48,110 nt of DNA from Chloroflexota bacterium (GTDB taxonomy: Bacteria; Chloroflexota; Chloroflexia; Chloroflexales; Roseiflexaceae). Positions 29,140-39,936 of the stretch are shown here, one piece after another (position 1 is the first letter of the stretch; every line of letters begins with the position of its first letter). The position numbers were made by a program, and so were the translations under genes. The notes beneath the pieces were generated by a model that was not told the DNA's origin, ran no database searches, and saw nothing but the letters and a program-made list of their open reading frames with translations. Location of the stretch: positions 1-48,110 of the forward strand of contig QWQY01000002.1 of NCBI GenBank assembly GCA_003670675.1. The letters are read 5' to 3'.

Positions 29140-30318
29140 ATGTCCATCATCCCCGAAGAGCTTTTGACGCGTGGCGTCGCCGAAATCATCGTCGAGTCCG
29201 AACTCCGTGCCAAGCTCAACGCCGGCAAAAAACTCCGCCTCAAGCAGGGCTTTGACCCGAGCCGCCCCGATATGCACATCGGCCATGCCGTCGGTCTGCG
29301 CAAACTCAAAAAGTTCCAAGAACTCGGTCACACCATTGTACTCATCGTCGGCGACTGGACGGCCCAAATCGGCGACCCCAGCGGCCGCGACGTGACCCGG
29401 CCGCGTTTGACTGCCGAAAAAGTCCGTGAAAACGCGCTCACCTACATGGAGCAGTTCTTCCGCGTCATCGATCGCGACAAAACCGAGGTCCGCTGGCAAT
29501 CCGAGTGGTTCGGCACGTTCAAACTCGAAAACGCCCTCGACCTGGCCGGTCGCTTCACCTTGGCACACATGTTGTCGCACGACACCTTCCGCAAACGCTA
29601 TGAGGCAGGTGCACCGTTGACCATCCTCGAGCTGATGTACCCGATGCTCCAGGGATATGACTCGGTGGCCATCAAAGCCGACGTCGAATTCGGCGGTACC
29701 GACCAAAAGTTCAACAACCTGGCCGGCCGTGAGCTCCAATCACAGATGGGTCTGCAACCGCAGGACGTCTTTTTGTTGCCCCTCATCCCCGGCACCGACG
29801 GCCGCAAGATGGGCAAGTCGTTCGACAACACCGTCGACATCCTGCTCTCGCCCGAAGACATGTTCGGCAAAGTGATGTCCATGGCCGACGACGTGATGCC
29901 CCTGTACTTCGAGGTCCTCACCGACGTGCCGATGGCCGACATCACCGAGTTCCGTCACATCCTCAGCACGGGCCAAGGCAATCCGATGGACATCAAAAAA
30001 CTCCTCGCCGGCCATGTCGTGACGCAGTTCATTTCGGCTGACGCAGCCATCCGCGGTCGCGAGTCGTTCGAACGACAGTTCCAACGCCGCGAAGTCCCCG
30101 ACGAGATGCCCGAGTACGCCATCAGTCAGCCCACCGCGATCCTCGACGTGCTGGTGGCCAGCAATCTGGCTTCCTCCAAAAGTGAAGCGCGCCGCCTCGT
30201 CGATGGTGGCGGCGTCAAAGTCAACGGCGAAAAGGTCGCTGGCTATGACACCCTCGTGGCGCCCGTCGCCGTCATCCAAAAAGGTCGGCACTACGTGCGC
30301 ATCACAGCTGCTTCGTAA
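29140..30318 (+). CDS. tyrS: Tyrosyl-tRNA synthetase
   Basis: HIGH (DMHIGHAVGL), GDWTAQIGDPSGRD, GGTDQKFN, KMGKS signature, C-terminal S4-like domain; RBS gagg. Confidence 0.94.
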   Translation: MSIIPEELLTRGVAEIIVESELRAKLNAGKKLRLKQGFDPSRPDMHIGHAVGLRKLKKFQELGHTIVLIVGDWTAQIGDPSGRDVTRPRLTAEKVRENALTYMEQFFRVIDRDKTEVRWQSEWFGTFKLENALDLAGRFTLAHMLSHDTFRKRYEAGAPLTILELMYPMLQGYDSVAIKADVEFGGTDQKFNNLAGRELQSQMGLQPQDVFLLPLIPGTDGRKMGKSFDNTVDILLSPEDMFGKVMSMADDVMPLYFEVLTDVPMADITEFRHILSTGQGNPMDIKKLLAGHVVTQFISADAAIRGRESFERQFQRREVPDEMPEYAISQPTAILDVLVASNLASSKSEARRLVDGGGVKVNGEKVAGYDTLVAPVAVIQKGRHYVRITAAS

Positions 30319-30340
30319 TCATTGCTACCGCACGTCAACG

Positions 30341-30370
30341 CGCCACGTACACTCCTGTACGTGGCGTTTC
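30341..30370 (+). terminator. Rho-independent terminator after tyrS
   Basis: cgccacgtac-actcct-gtacgtggcg followed by tttctc. Confidence 0.75.
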
Positions 30371-30431
30371 TCATATAGTTTTCAGAGTGCTGTGCTATGG
30401 TAGCGGAGTGTTCATAAACGGGGTATGTGGT

Positions 30432-30971
30432 ATGCGACGGTTGCTTCTCGTCATGGTCTTTTCGCTCTGCAGTTGTGCCGCCAAGCCGGCCACGGTTATA
30501 CCCGCTGGTCTGCCACCCAATATCAGTGTCGATGCAACCTTGACTGCCGGCAACGATGGCATCTTGGCTGTGGGTCAACCTGCACCAGCGTTCAGTTGGA
30601 CCACTGCAGATGGCCAGACCGCAGACTTGACTACGTATCGCGGCAAGCGCGTTATCATCAATTTCTGGGCGACCTGGTGCGAGCCATGCCGCGCCGAAAT
30701 GCCCGCGCTCAATGCCTACCACGGTCGTGACGACGTCGTCGTCATCGGCATCAACAAAGGCCAAGACATCGCACTCCTGCCTCCGCTCGCTGCCGAACTC
30801 GGACTCACCTTCCCCCTGATCAGTGACCCCGACGGCGATGTCAGCATCGCCTACAGTGCCCGCAATCTCCCCACGAGTGTGTTTGTTGATCGCACGGGGA
30901 TGATCAGTGCAATATCGATTGGTGTCCTCACCGAAGACGCCTTGGCCCTACAATTGGAGCGCATCCCATGA
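30432..30971 (+). CDS. TlpA/thioredoxin-like lipoprotein
   Basis: MRRLLLVMVFSLCSCAAKPA lipobox-like signal; INFWATWCEPCRAEMPAL active site. Confidence 0.88.
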   Translation: MRRLLLVMVFSLCSCAAKPATVIPAGLPPNISVDATLTAGNDGILAVGQPAPAFSWTTADGQTADLTTYRGKRVIINFWATWCEPCRAEMPALNAYHGRDDVVVIGINKGQDIALLPPLAAELGLTFPLISDPDGDVSIAYSARNLPTSVFVDRTGMISAISIGVLTEDALALQLERIP

Positions 30972-31780
30972 CCTTCCCCCCACGCCCTGCGTTGCAATAT
31001 GTCGCAATCGGTGTCTATGTTGTCCTCTTGGCGGGTGTCTTTTTGTTCCCTTCCGTGCCCCTACCGAGCTGGCCCGGTGGGACGGTCGCATGGAACATGT
31101 ACGCGACCGTACACGGTGTCTGCGCACAAATGCACAACACCATGATCGGCGGCATGCAATTACCATTGTGCGCCCGCAACACAGGGATCTACGGGGCGAT
31201 GACCATTAGTCTGCTGGCTATGTGGGCCCTTGGACGGATCCGCACGCGTACCTTCCCACCCGTGTGGATGACCATCCTGCTGCTCATCCCGGTCATCATC
31301 GTCGCAATCGATGGCCTCAATTCGCTCTTTGTCGACCTCGAGATGCCGTCGCTGTATACCCCGCGTAACCAATTGCGTACACTGACGGGTGCCATGGCCG
31401 GTATTGCCATCGCGCCGTTTTTTGTACCGTTGTTCAACCGCGTGCTGCGTTGCAACCCCAAAGAAACCCCCGTCATGGCCAATGCAGTCGATCTCATCGT
31501 GCTGTGGGGATTGGCATTTTGTTTCAGCATGCTGGTCATCATCGGACCCGCATGGTCGTATTGGCCGATTGCCATTATTTCGTGGCTCGGCATCGTCGGG
31601 ATTTTGCTCATCTCAAACGGCTTTGCCGTGGCGGTTGCATTTGGCTATGACCAACGCGTCGCCCACGTGCGCGAACTGGCTGCACCAGTGTTGGTGGCAA
31701 CGGCAATTACCATCGCCGAGTTGGGGTTGATGTCGTGGTTGCGCTTTGGGTTTGAGGTAAATGGGTTTTTTCAATCATAG
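30968..31780 (+). CDS. DUF2085-type membrane protein
   Basis: HGVCAQMHNTMIGGMQLPLCARNTGIYGAM; ATGA overlap with upstream gene. Confidence 0.75.
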   Translation: MTFPPRPALQYVAIGVYVVLLAGVFLFPSVPLPSWPGGTVAWNMYATVHGVCAQMHNTMIGGMQLPLCARNTGIYGAMTISLLAMWALGRIRTRTFPPVWMTILLLIPVIIVAIDGLNSLFVDLEMPSLYTPRNQLRTLTGAMAGIAIAPFFVPLFNRVLRCNPKETPVMANAVDLIVLWGLAFCFSMLVIIGPAWSYWPIAIISWLGIVGILLISNGFAVAVAFGYDQRVAHVRELAAPVLVATAITIAELGLMSWLRFGFEVNGFFQS

Positions 31781-31854
31781 TGTCGGGGTCGGGCGCGGCG
31801 TACGCATGTCGGCCCGCTCGTGTGCGTGAGCACAACGCCTGCCCGCCGCGTTTT

Positions 31855-32283
31855 CTAAATCATATATGAGGTCGCTACCAGCGAGTTCCGACGTTCGGTC
31901 AGCATGGCCAGGGTCGTCTGGCCGAGCACTGCGGTGGCACGCTGGCGCGCTTCGGCCCAGACTTCGCGCGCGACGACCGAGTCTGCAATGCTTGGATTGC
32001 CGCCTTTGTCGCGTGCATCGTCGGTCCCCTCGAGCGCTTCGACGATTTCGAGCAACGTTATCTGACTGGCTGGGCGCGCCAGCCGGTGGCCACCTTGGCG
32101 ACCACGCAAACTTTCGATCAAGCCGCCACGACGCAACATCAACATGATTTGACTGATGAAGTGCTCGTCAATCTGCTGCCGCCGGTGGATGTCACGCGCT
32201 TGTACCGGACCATCGCTCCCGTTGACGGCAATATCAATCATCGCCCGGATCCCGTATTCGACTTGGCTCGACATGCGCATCAT
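31855..32283 (-). CDS. Rrf2 family transcriptional regulator lacking cysteines
   Basis: MRMSSQVEYGIRAMIDIAVN...QIDEHFISQIMLMLRRGGLIESLRGRQGGHRLARPASQITLLEIVEALEG; no Cys in the ORF. Confidence 0.88.
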   Translation of the reverse strand: MMRMSSQVEYGIRAMIDIAVNGSDGPVQARDIHRRQQIDEHFISQIMLMLRRGGLIESLRGRQGGHRLARPASQITLLEIVEALEGTDDARDKGGNPSIADSVVAREVWAEARQRATAVLGQTTLAMLTERRNSLVATSYMI

Positions 32284-32346
32284 AGACGTGTACCCACTTA
32301 GACGACTAACTTACTCATGTATTGTAACATGGAGTGTCGGTCGCTG

Positions 32347-34605
32347 TTATGGGTAGCGTTCGGTAATCCCTGCAGTCAACAACTGTGCCCCGTGGACATT
32401 CATATGGGTATCATCAGAGAAAAGCAGCTGACCATCTTTGGCGGCATAACAATTTTCTGTATCACACATCATCTGCATCGGGTCTATCGTGTCTATTTGT
32501 GGGTATAACGGGAGGACCTCTTCGACGATGTTGCGATATTGTGCATTGAATGCGTCGACAAATGCACGCGGAACTGGGCACGCCCACGAACCAGGCAGTG
32601 TGTTGCGTCGCAGGCAAGTGTTTGGAGCAAACGGAAATTCAGGTGTTTGATAGACAAAAACCACCTTTGTACGGGGAAGCGCAGTCAATCTATCGAACAT
32701 TTCCACAAGTGAATCACGATAGTCTGTCTGCTTCTGTTCGCTTGTTTCCGGAAAAGGCCGATCCCGGTACTTGAGGCGTATCACCCGACGCGATTGCGGA
32801 TTCGGCTTGTAACCTTCGATGCTCGTATAGCGTCCCAGCACAAATATCACTCGATCTCGATCCGCAGGCATAGTCTTGAGCGTTTCGTAGATGGCCGGAA
32901 TACCGCGCGGCACATTACACTTTACCGAGACAGCGTCCGACGCGCCGTAGCGCTCCATGCCCGGTAATGGTATGCATCCGTTCTTTCTCATCACAAGCAC
33001 CGGATGGTCTATAGTCTGATCGAGTAACGCTGTTGCAAATGCCTTCGCAATACTATCGCCGATGACAATGTATTGCGTACGCGTACTGTCAGGGTGCGCG
33101 ACGAGGTTACAATTCGCTCTAAAGGAAGTTTTGAAGCCCGCCTGCATGCACGTTTGTATATTGGTGCGGGCTGCGATCTTCGCCAGCGTAGTCTTAGCTG
33201 TCTGTGTATTCAACTGTGCACTGACAACCGTTGGGATAGGCCATTGCAGAAACACCGCTGCGCTCATTACCACACCCAGCATCGTCACCAGAATCAGCCA
33301 CGTCGGTACCAGTTTGGCTTGCTCACGCGTTTCTCGTACGCGCCGCTCTACCACCCAATAGGTCAAAAACGCCAGCACGACAGACAGGATGATAGCGCCG
33401 ATGCGCAGATATGCAGTGAAGTCGGCTTCGAGATACAGCATCCCAAACGACAAGATTGGCCAGTGCCAGAGATACAACGGATAGCTGATGAGTCCCACAA
33501 AAACCACGAATTTGTTGGCGAACAATACACGACTGACCCACGATTGCCCTCCCGAGACAATCAACATGAACGCACCGACCGTCGGGATCAATGCCATATT
33601 GCCAGGGAACACCGTCTTATCTTTGATAACAACAAATCCGATACACAACAGTATGAATCCTGCCCAGCTCAGTTCGCTGGCAATTTTGCGTACCTGCGGT
33701 TGCGTGTAAGGGATCCGATATGTCGATACAATCCAGGCAGCAATGCCACCAATTCCTAACTCCCAAAAGCGGGATATCGGCCAGTAGAACGCCGCGTCGT
33801 CGTCTGTCTTATGCAGGTACTGCGTCGTAACAAATGATGCAATACACAACAAAAGGAATGTCCAAAAGAGACCATTGCGGTGTTTGCGCAACAGCGTAAT
33901 CACAACCGGCCAGACTATATAGAACTGCTCTTCTATGCCCAAAGACCAGAGATGGAGCAATGGCAGTGCATATGAGTCCTGGGCGAAATAGCCGACTTGA
34001 CTGTAGAGAAGTATGTTCGATACGAACAGCGAGCCCGCGATGCTCTGTCTGATCAGGTTTTCGTATTCTGCGGGGAATAGCACAAACCAACCCATCACCA
34101 GAACAGTTGCGAGTACCACCACCAATGCAGGGAAGATGCGGCGGATCCGGCGTTCATAGAATCCTATGTATGTAAACGTCCCTTTGGCATTTTGCTCAAT
34201 CAATATTTGTGTAATTAAGAAGCCTGAAATAACAAAAAAGATGTCTACCCCAATGAATCCACCGGGCATGAGTGAGGGAAAGGCGTGGTAAATGACAACT
34301 GGAATGATCGCGAACGCACGCAAACCGTCTATTTCGGGACGATATTTATGTTGATCTGGGGTTGGTGTCGGTGCATGCTCGTCATCGCGTGCGGTTCGTT
34401 GATTCAATCCCGCCAACATCTGCACAATGCTGAGAACAAGCCATCCTATGGTGAGTGTCAGTGCTACGATTTTCACCAACGATGGAATCAGGATGAGTAC
34501 ACCCGCAACCGTGACAACCAAACCAAGCACGTAAAATGATTTGCCGAGTCGAAGCGCAATGCAACTACTGATGAGTACGACCCACACCAAAAAAAAGGTA
34601 TACAT
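32347..34605 (-). CDS. Acyltransferase-3 / SGNH fusion (OafA/YrhL-like O-acetyltransferase)
   Basis: YRPEIDGLRAFAIIPVVIYHAFPSLMPGGFIGVDIFFVISGFLIT; C-terminal SGNH segment YIVIGDSIAKAFATALLD...DDTHMNVHGAQLL. Confidence 0.92.
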   Translation of the reverse strand: MYTFFLVWVVLISSCIALRLGKSFYVLGLVVTVAGVLILIPSLVKIVALTLTIGWLVLSIVQMLAGLNQRTARDDEHAPTPTPDQHKYRPEIDGLRAFAIIPVVIYHAFPSLMPGGFIGVDIFFVISGFLITQILIEQNAKGTFTYIGFYERRIRRIFPALVVVLATVLVMGWFVLFPAEYENLIRQSIAGSLFVSNILLYSQVGYFAQDSYALPLLHLWSLGIEEQFYIVWPVVITLLRKHRNGLFWTFLLLCIASFVTTQYLHKTDDDAAFYWPISRFWELGIGGIAAWIVSTYRIPYTQPQVRKIASELSWAGFILLCIGFVVIKDKTVFPGNMALIPTVGAFMLIVSGGQSWVSRVLFANKFVVFVGLISYPLYLWHWPILSFGMLYLEADFTAYLRIGAIILSVVLAFLTYWVVERRVRETREQAKLVPTWLILVTMLGVVMSAAVFLQWPIPTVVSAQLNTQTAKTTLAKIAARTNIQTCMQAGFKTSFRANCNLVAHPDSTRTQYIVIGDSIAKAFATALLDQTIDHPVLVMRKNGCIPLPGMERYGASDAVSVKCNVPRGIPAIYETLKTMPADRDRVIFVLGRYTSIEGYKPNPQSRRVIRLKYRDRPFPETSEQKQTDYRDSLVEMFDRLTALPRTKVVFVYQTPEFPFAPNTCLRRNTLPGSWACPVPRAFVDAFNAQYRNIVEEVLPLYPQIDTIDPMQMMCDTENCYAAKDGQLLFSDDTHMNVHGAQLLTAGITERYP

Positions 34606-34831
34606 CTGGGATGATGACTTTCACAGTTCTTCTCTCAACAAAATGATACACGTTCCGTTCATTGATATCAACCGGCGTGAATACACTCCACCAAGCACCA
34701 CACAACAACACCGCAGCACGGTACAGAGCTCTGCATGTCAGTCGGAACAAACGATACGATTCGTGTGTATCATCAGTCGTAGCGACGACTGCCGTGTTAG
34801 CCTACCGCACGTTATCAGGCGGCAGTCAACA

Positions 34832-37179
34832 CTACGGGTAGCGCTCGGTGACTCCTTCCATGACCAGCTGCGCACCGAGAATATTGACGTGGATATCATC
34901 GTCGTACAACAACTGACCATCTCTGGCTGCGTAACACTTCTCGTCATCACAAAATGTCTTTAATGGGTCAATCGTATCAACTTGGGGGTACTCTTTGAGG
35001 ACTTCGTCAACGATGTTCCGATATTGAGAAAAAAATTCATCTTGGTCAGCTCTTGGGATGGCACAGCCCGTCGCTTCACCCATGAGGTTGCGCGAAATAC
35101 AATACTCCAGTTTAAAGGGAAGTTCTGGCGTCTGATAAACAAAAACAATCTTCGCGCGTGGGATTTTGGTGACGATTTCGAACATTTCGATGACAGAATC
35201 TCGATAATCTCGCTGCTTTTGTTCGCGCGTCGTGGGGATTGGGCGATTGAGATACTGGAGCTTGGACTCTCCGACATGATTTTTGTTGAACTTGATTCCT
35301 TCAATCGCGGTATAACGCCCAACCAAGAATATCACGCGATCGCGATCTGGCGGAAGTTTTTGAGCGTGTCGAAGATACCAGTTGTCCCCTTTGGCTAGTT
35401 ACATCCAAATACGCCATTTCCCGTCAGTTGATAGCGCTCCATCCCTGGTAGTGGCGGGCATGCACCCTTCCCCATCAAGATCACCGGATGATCGATTGCA
35501 CTATCGAGTAATGCGTAAGATACGGCCATAGCAATGCTGTCGCCAACAACGATGTATTGGGTACGTTCGCGATCAGGGTGCGTGACGACTTTGCAATTAC
35601 CAACAAAAGCCGTTTCGAACGATGCTTCAGCGCAGGTTTGTATCTTTGTCCGGGCGGTTATTTGTGCCATGACACTATCGGCTATTTGTCGTTGACTAGT
35701 GTTGTTCATGAGTTGTGAAATGTTGGTTTGCACCATAATCGTTGAGACCGTCACCATGCCAACCATCACCCCGATTATGCGCCTCGTCGGAACGACCTTG
35801 GTTGACGCTTGGGTTGTTCGTACCCGACGCTCCACCATCCAATACGTTACAAATGCGAGTCCAACGGCAAGAAGCATTGCTGCAATGCGCAGATAAGGAG
35901 TAAACTCGGCTTCGAAATAGATCATTCCAAACGATAGAATTGGCCAATGCCATAGATATAACGGATAACTGATAAGTCCGACGAATACCGCAAATTTGTT
36001 CGCAAAAAGGATTCGGCTGACCCAGCCGTTCCCGCCTGCCAATATCAGCATGAATGCCCCAATTGTCGGTATCAATGCGCTATATCCAGGGAAAACCGTC
36101 GCGTCCGAGATTATCACAAAGCCGATACACAAGAGAATCAAACCGATCCAACTGAGCTCGTTGGCTATTTTGCTGACCCGCGGGTGTTCATAGGTAATGT
36201 GATAACTTGAGAGGATCCAAGCTGCGATGCCCCCAATTCCTAACTCCCAAACTCGAGAGATTGGCCAGTAGAATGCCGCATCATTGTCGATTGTGTGTAA
36301 ATACTGTGTCGCAATAAACGACGCCGCACACAATCCGATGAACGTCCAGAGCAGACCGTTGCGGTTTTTTCGAAGCAGCGTGACAACGAACGGCCAGAAA
36401 ATATAAAACTGCTCCTCAATCCCCAACGACCAGAGATGGAGCAATGGGATGGCATATGACGCCTCAGCGAAATATCCTTGCTGACTGTACAGGAGCAGAT
36501 TGGACACGAAAAGCGAGCCCGCGAGGCTGTGCGTAATGAGGTCCATGTATTCGGCGGGGAACAACACAAACCACCCCGCCACGAGCACCGATACCAGAAC
36601 CACCACCAGCGCCGGGAAGATTCGGCGCGCACGACGTTCATAAAATCCCGCGTAACTGAACGTTCCTTTGGCATTTTGTTCAATCAAAATTTGCGTTATG
36701 AGGAACCCAGAGATCACAAAAAATATATCTACACCAATAAACCCACCGGGCAGCAGTTCTGGGAATGCGTGATAGATGACAACTGGAATAATCGCAAAGG
36801 CACGCAACCCGTCTATTTCGGGACGATATGTATGCTGTTGTTGGATTGTTGTGGATCCATTTTCGTCATCGCTAACGGGTCGTTGGGTCAATCCTGCAAG
36901 CATCTGCACAACACTGAGGACGAGCCAGCCCATCGTGAAAACAATAGCCGAAATCTGCACATACGATGGATACAGAATCAATACCCCTGCTGTTGCAAGA
37001 ATCACTCCGACCACACGGTATGTTTTGCCAAGTCGTAGTGCGACGAAGCAAGCAATGAGTACAAACCAAACCATCGGCAAAATGTATGTCGTTTGTAGTA
37101 GACTTTCGCTGGTAGTTGTACCCACGTATACACTTCCTAATTCGTTTTTTTCTCTAACCTTCAATCCATTATAATACAA
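34832..37179 (-). pseudogene. Acyltransferase-3 / SGNH fusion, disrupted paralog (amber codon plus frameshift)
   Basis: ORF 35395..37179 aligns to the N-terminal part and ORF 34832..35335 to the C-terminal part of the 32347..34605 protein; amber codon at 35395-35397 and 1-nt frameshift near 35351-35362. Confidence 0.82.
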
Positions 37180-37200
37180 AAAAATTTACTGATTCAATAA

Positions 37201-38406
<1,206 letters not shown>

Positions 38407-38486
38407 CGCAGGTACTGCCTGACGTCATGATGGGTGGCACAGCGTAGCATGGGCTGAACGTCCTGCAGTACACGGGGATAGATGCG

Positions 38487-39269
38487 ATGAATTGGCGGTA
38501 TGCAATCCAAGAGTGGCGTGGTCTCAAATTGCCACACTTTATGGTCATCGGTGCACAAAAAGCGGGGACGACGAGTGTGCATGAATGGCTCTTGCATCAT
38601 CCCTCTGTGTACGTACCGGCAACCAAAGAAACGCACTATTTCACGTTGTTTTTTGATCAACCAGTGCGCTGGTACGCAGATCACTATCAGGGGTCACGCC
38701 CGGGACAATTACGTGGCGATATCACGCCATACTATGCATTTCATCCGCATGCCGCAGCACGCATTGCAGCGTTGATTCCGACCGTTCGTTTGGTGTATTT
38801 GGTGCGTGACCCGGTAGAGCGCGCGATTTCGCAGTACTACCACGAGATTCGTCGTGGCAAAGAATCTCTCAGCATTGAGGACGCACTTGCAGCAGAGTCT
38901 GAGCGCCTCTCCGGTGCACTCGAACGACTGCGTATACCGGGGAGTCGTGATCAAGCCCATCAATCCAACAGCTACGTTGCGCGGAGCCGCTACGAACAGC
39001 ACATTTTGCACTATCGGCGCTTCTTCCACGCCGATCAGCTGCTCGTGCTCCGTAGCGAAGATCTCTTTGCAAACGACCCGCGGGCTTGGCAACGATTGCT
39101 GCGCCACATCGGAACGCCTATGATTTCACTTGAACGGGCCGTTCCGCAGGCCAACGCTGGACAGGGCGAACACAGTCACGTCTCTCAGACGACCCGCGAT
39201 GCACTGCGCGCAACCCTCGACCCGACCTATCAATGGATGGTCAAAGAGTATGGAATCCAGTGGCAGTAG
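38487..39269 (+). CDS. Sulfotransferase
   Basis: FMVIGAQKAGTTSVHEWLLHHPSVYVPATKETHYFT (5'-PSB-type motif) and RLVYLVRDPVERAISQYYHEIRRG (3'-PB-type motif). Confidence 0.9.
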   Translation: MNWRYAIQEWRGLKLPHFMVIGAQKAGTTSVHEWLLHHPSVYVPATKETHYFTLFFDQPVRWYADHYQGSRPGQLRGDITPYYAFHPHAAARIAALIPTVRLVYLVRDPVERAISQYYHEIRRGKESLSIEDALAAESERLSGALERLRIPGSRDQAHQSNSYVARSRYEQHILHYRRFFHADQLLVLRSEDLFANDPRAWQRLLRHIGTPMISLERAVPQANAGQGEHSHVSQTTRDALRATLDPTYQWMVKEYGIQWQ

Positions 39270-39341
39270 CTACGCGTTCTCACTGATTTGCACGCAATAC
39301 CGTTGATATCAGACGATGCGTGCCAGGGGCTGGGGGCTTAT

Positions 39342-39420
39342 CACTACTCCCTACTCCCTACTCACTACTCACTACTCACTACTCACTACTCACTACTCCC
39401 TACTCCCTACTCCCTACTCA
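39342..39420. repeat. Heptanucleotide tandem repeat, 11 units of C(A/C)CTACT
   Basis: Unit order: CACTACT x1, CCCTACT x2, CACTACT x5, CCCTACT x3, then ca. Confidence 0.97.
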
Positions 39421-39463
39421 CGCATTCTCGCCCTACCTCCAGATTACTAATTCTTTGTTAGAT

Positions 39464-39490
39464 TTAGCACTCGCACTCCTTGAGTGCGAG
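39464..39490. promoter_or_regulatory. CIRCE-like element upstream of the groESL -35 box
   Basis: TTAGCACTC-N9-GAGTGCGAG versus consensus TTAGCACTC-N9-GAGTGCTAA. Confidence 0.7.
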
Positions 39491-39497
39491 TTTTCTC

Positions 39498-39526
39498 TTG
39501 ACAAGGGATGATGCTTTATCTATAGT
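39498..39526 (+). promoter_or_regulatory. Sigma70-type promoter of groESL
   Basis: TTGACA (39498-39503), 17-nt spacer, TATAGT (39521-39526). Confidence 0.85.
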
Positions 39527-39535
39527 TAGGTATGG

Positions 39536-39562
39536 TTAGCAGTTGAGCTGTTTGACTGCTAA
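39536..39562. promoter_or_regulatory. Second CIRCE-like element at the predicted transcription start/leader
   Basis: TTAGCAGTT-N9-GACTGCTAA; same 9-9-9 geometry as CIRCE. Confidence 0.75.
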
Positions 39563-39595
39563 ATGTATGTATCGCAGATGAGGGGAAGCGTCACT

Positions 39596-39901
39596 ATGGC
39601 TGCAAACTTCCGCATCCGACCGCTGGCCGACCGGGTTGTCATCAAACCGGCAGAGCGCGAGGAAAAGACCAAGGGCGGCTTGTTCATCCCAGACACCGCC
39701 AGCAAAGAACGCCCCATGGAGGGCGAAATCGTCGCTGTCGGCGATGGTCGCCGCACGGACGAAGGTGCATTGGTACCGATGAGTGTTAAGGTCGGTGACA
39801 AGGTCCTGTTCGCCAAGTACAGCGGCACCGAGTACAAGGTCGACGACGTGGATTACCTCGTCTTGGCCGAAAAAGACATCCTCGGCGTCATCCAGGGTTA
39901 A
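39596..39901 (+). CDS. groES: Co-chaperonin GroES
   Basis: MAANFRIRPLADRVVIKPAEREEKTKGGLFIPDTASKERPMEGEIVAVGDGR; RBS gagggg. Confidence 0.96.
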   Translation: MAANFRIRPLADRVVIKPAEREEKTKGGLFIPDTASKERPMEGEIVAVGDGRRTDEGALVPMSVKVGDKVLFAKYSGTEYKVDDVDYLVLAEKDILGVIQG

Positions 39902-39936
39902 TCCAACTACCAGTCTGATTTGAGGAGTGGAAACAC

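Noticed and set aside
28471-29739. 422-aa minus-strand ORF
   Set aside because: Antisense to the GNAT and tyrS genes, which have clear family motifs
32347-37179. Transposon or prophage insertion explaining the duplicated acyltransferases
   Set aside because: No transposase, integrase, terminal inverted repeats or target-site duplication could be seen
39342-39420. Possible CRISPR array
   Set aside because: Units are 7 bp, directly adjacent, with no spacers and no cas genes nearby
39320-39511. 63-aa ORF PYSLLTTHYSLLTTPYSLL over the heptamer repeat
   Set aside because: Translation is only the tandem repeat read in one frame and runs into the CIRCE-like element; no sign of a real gene
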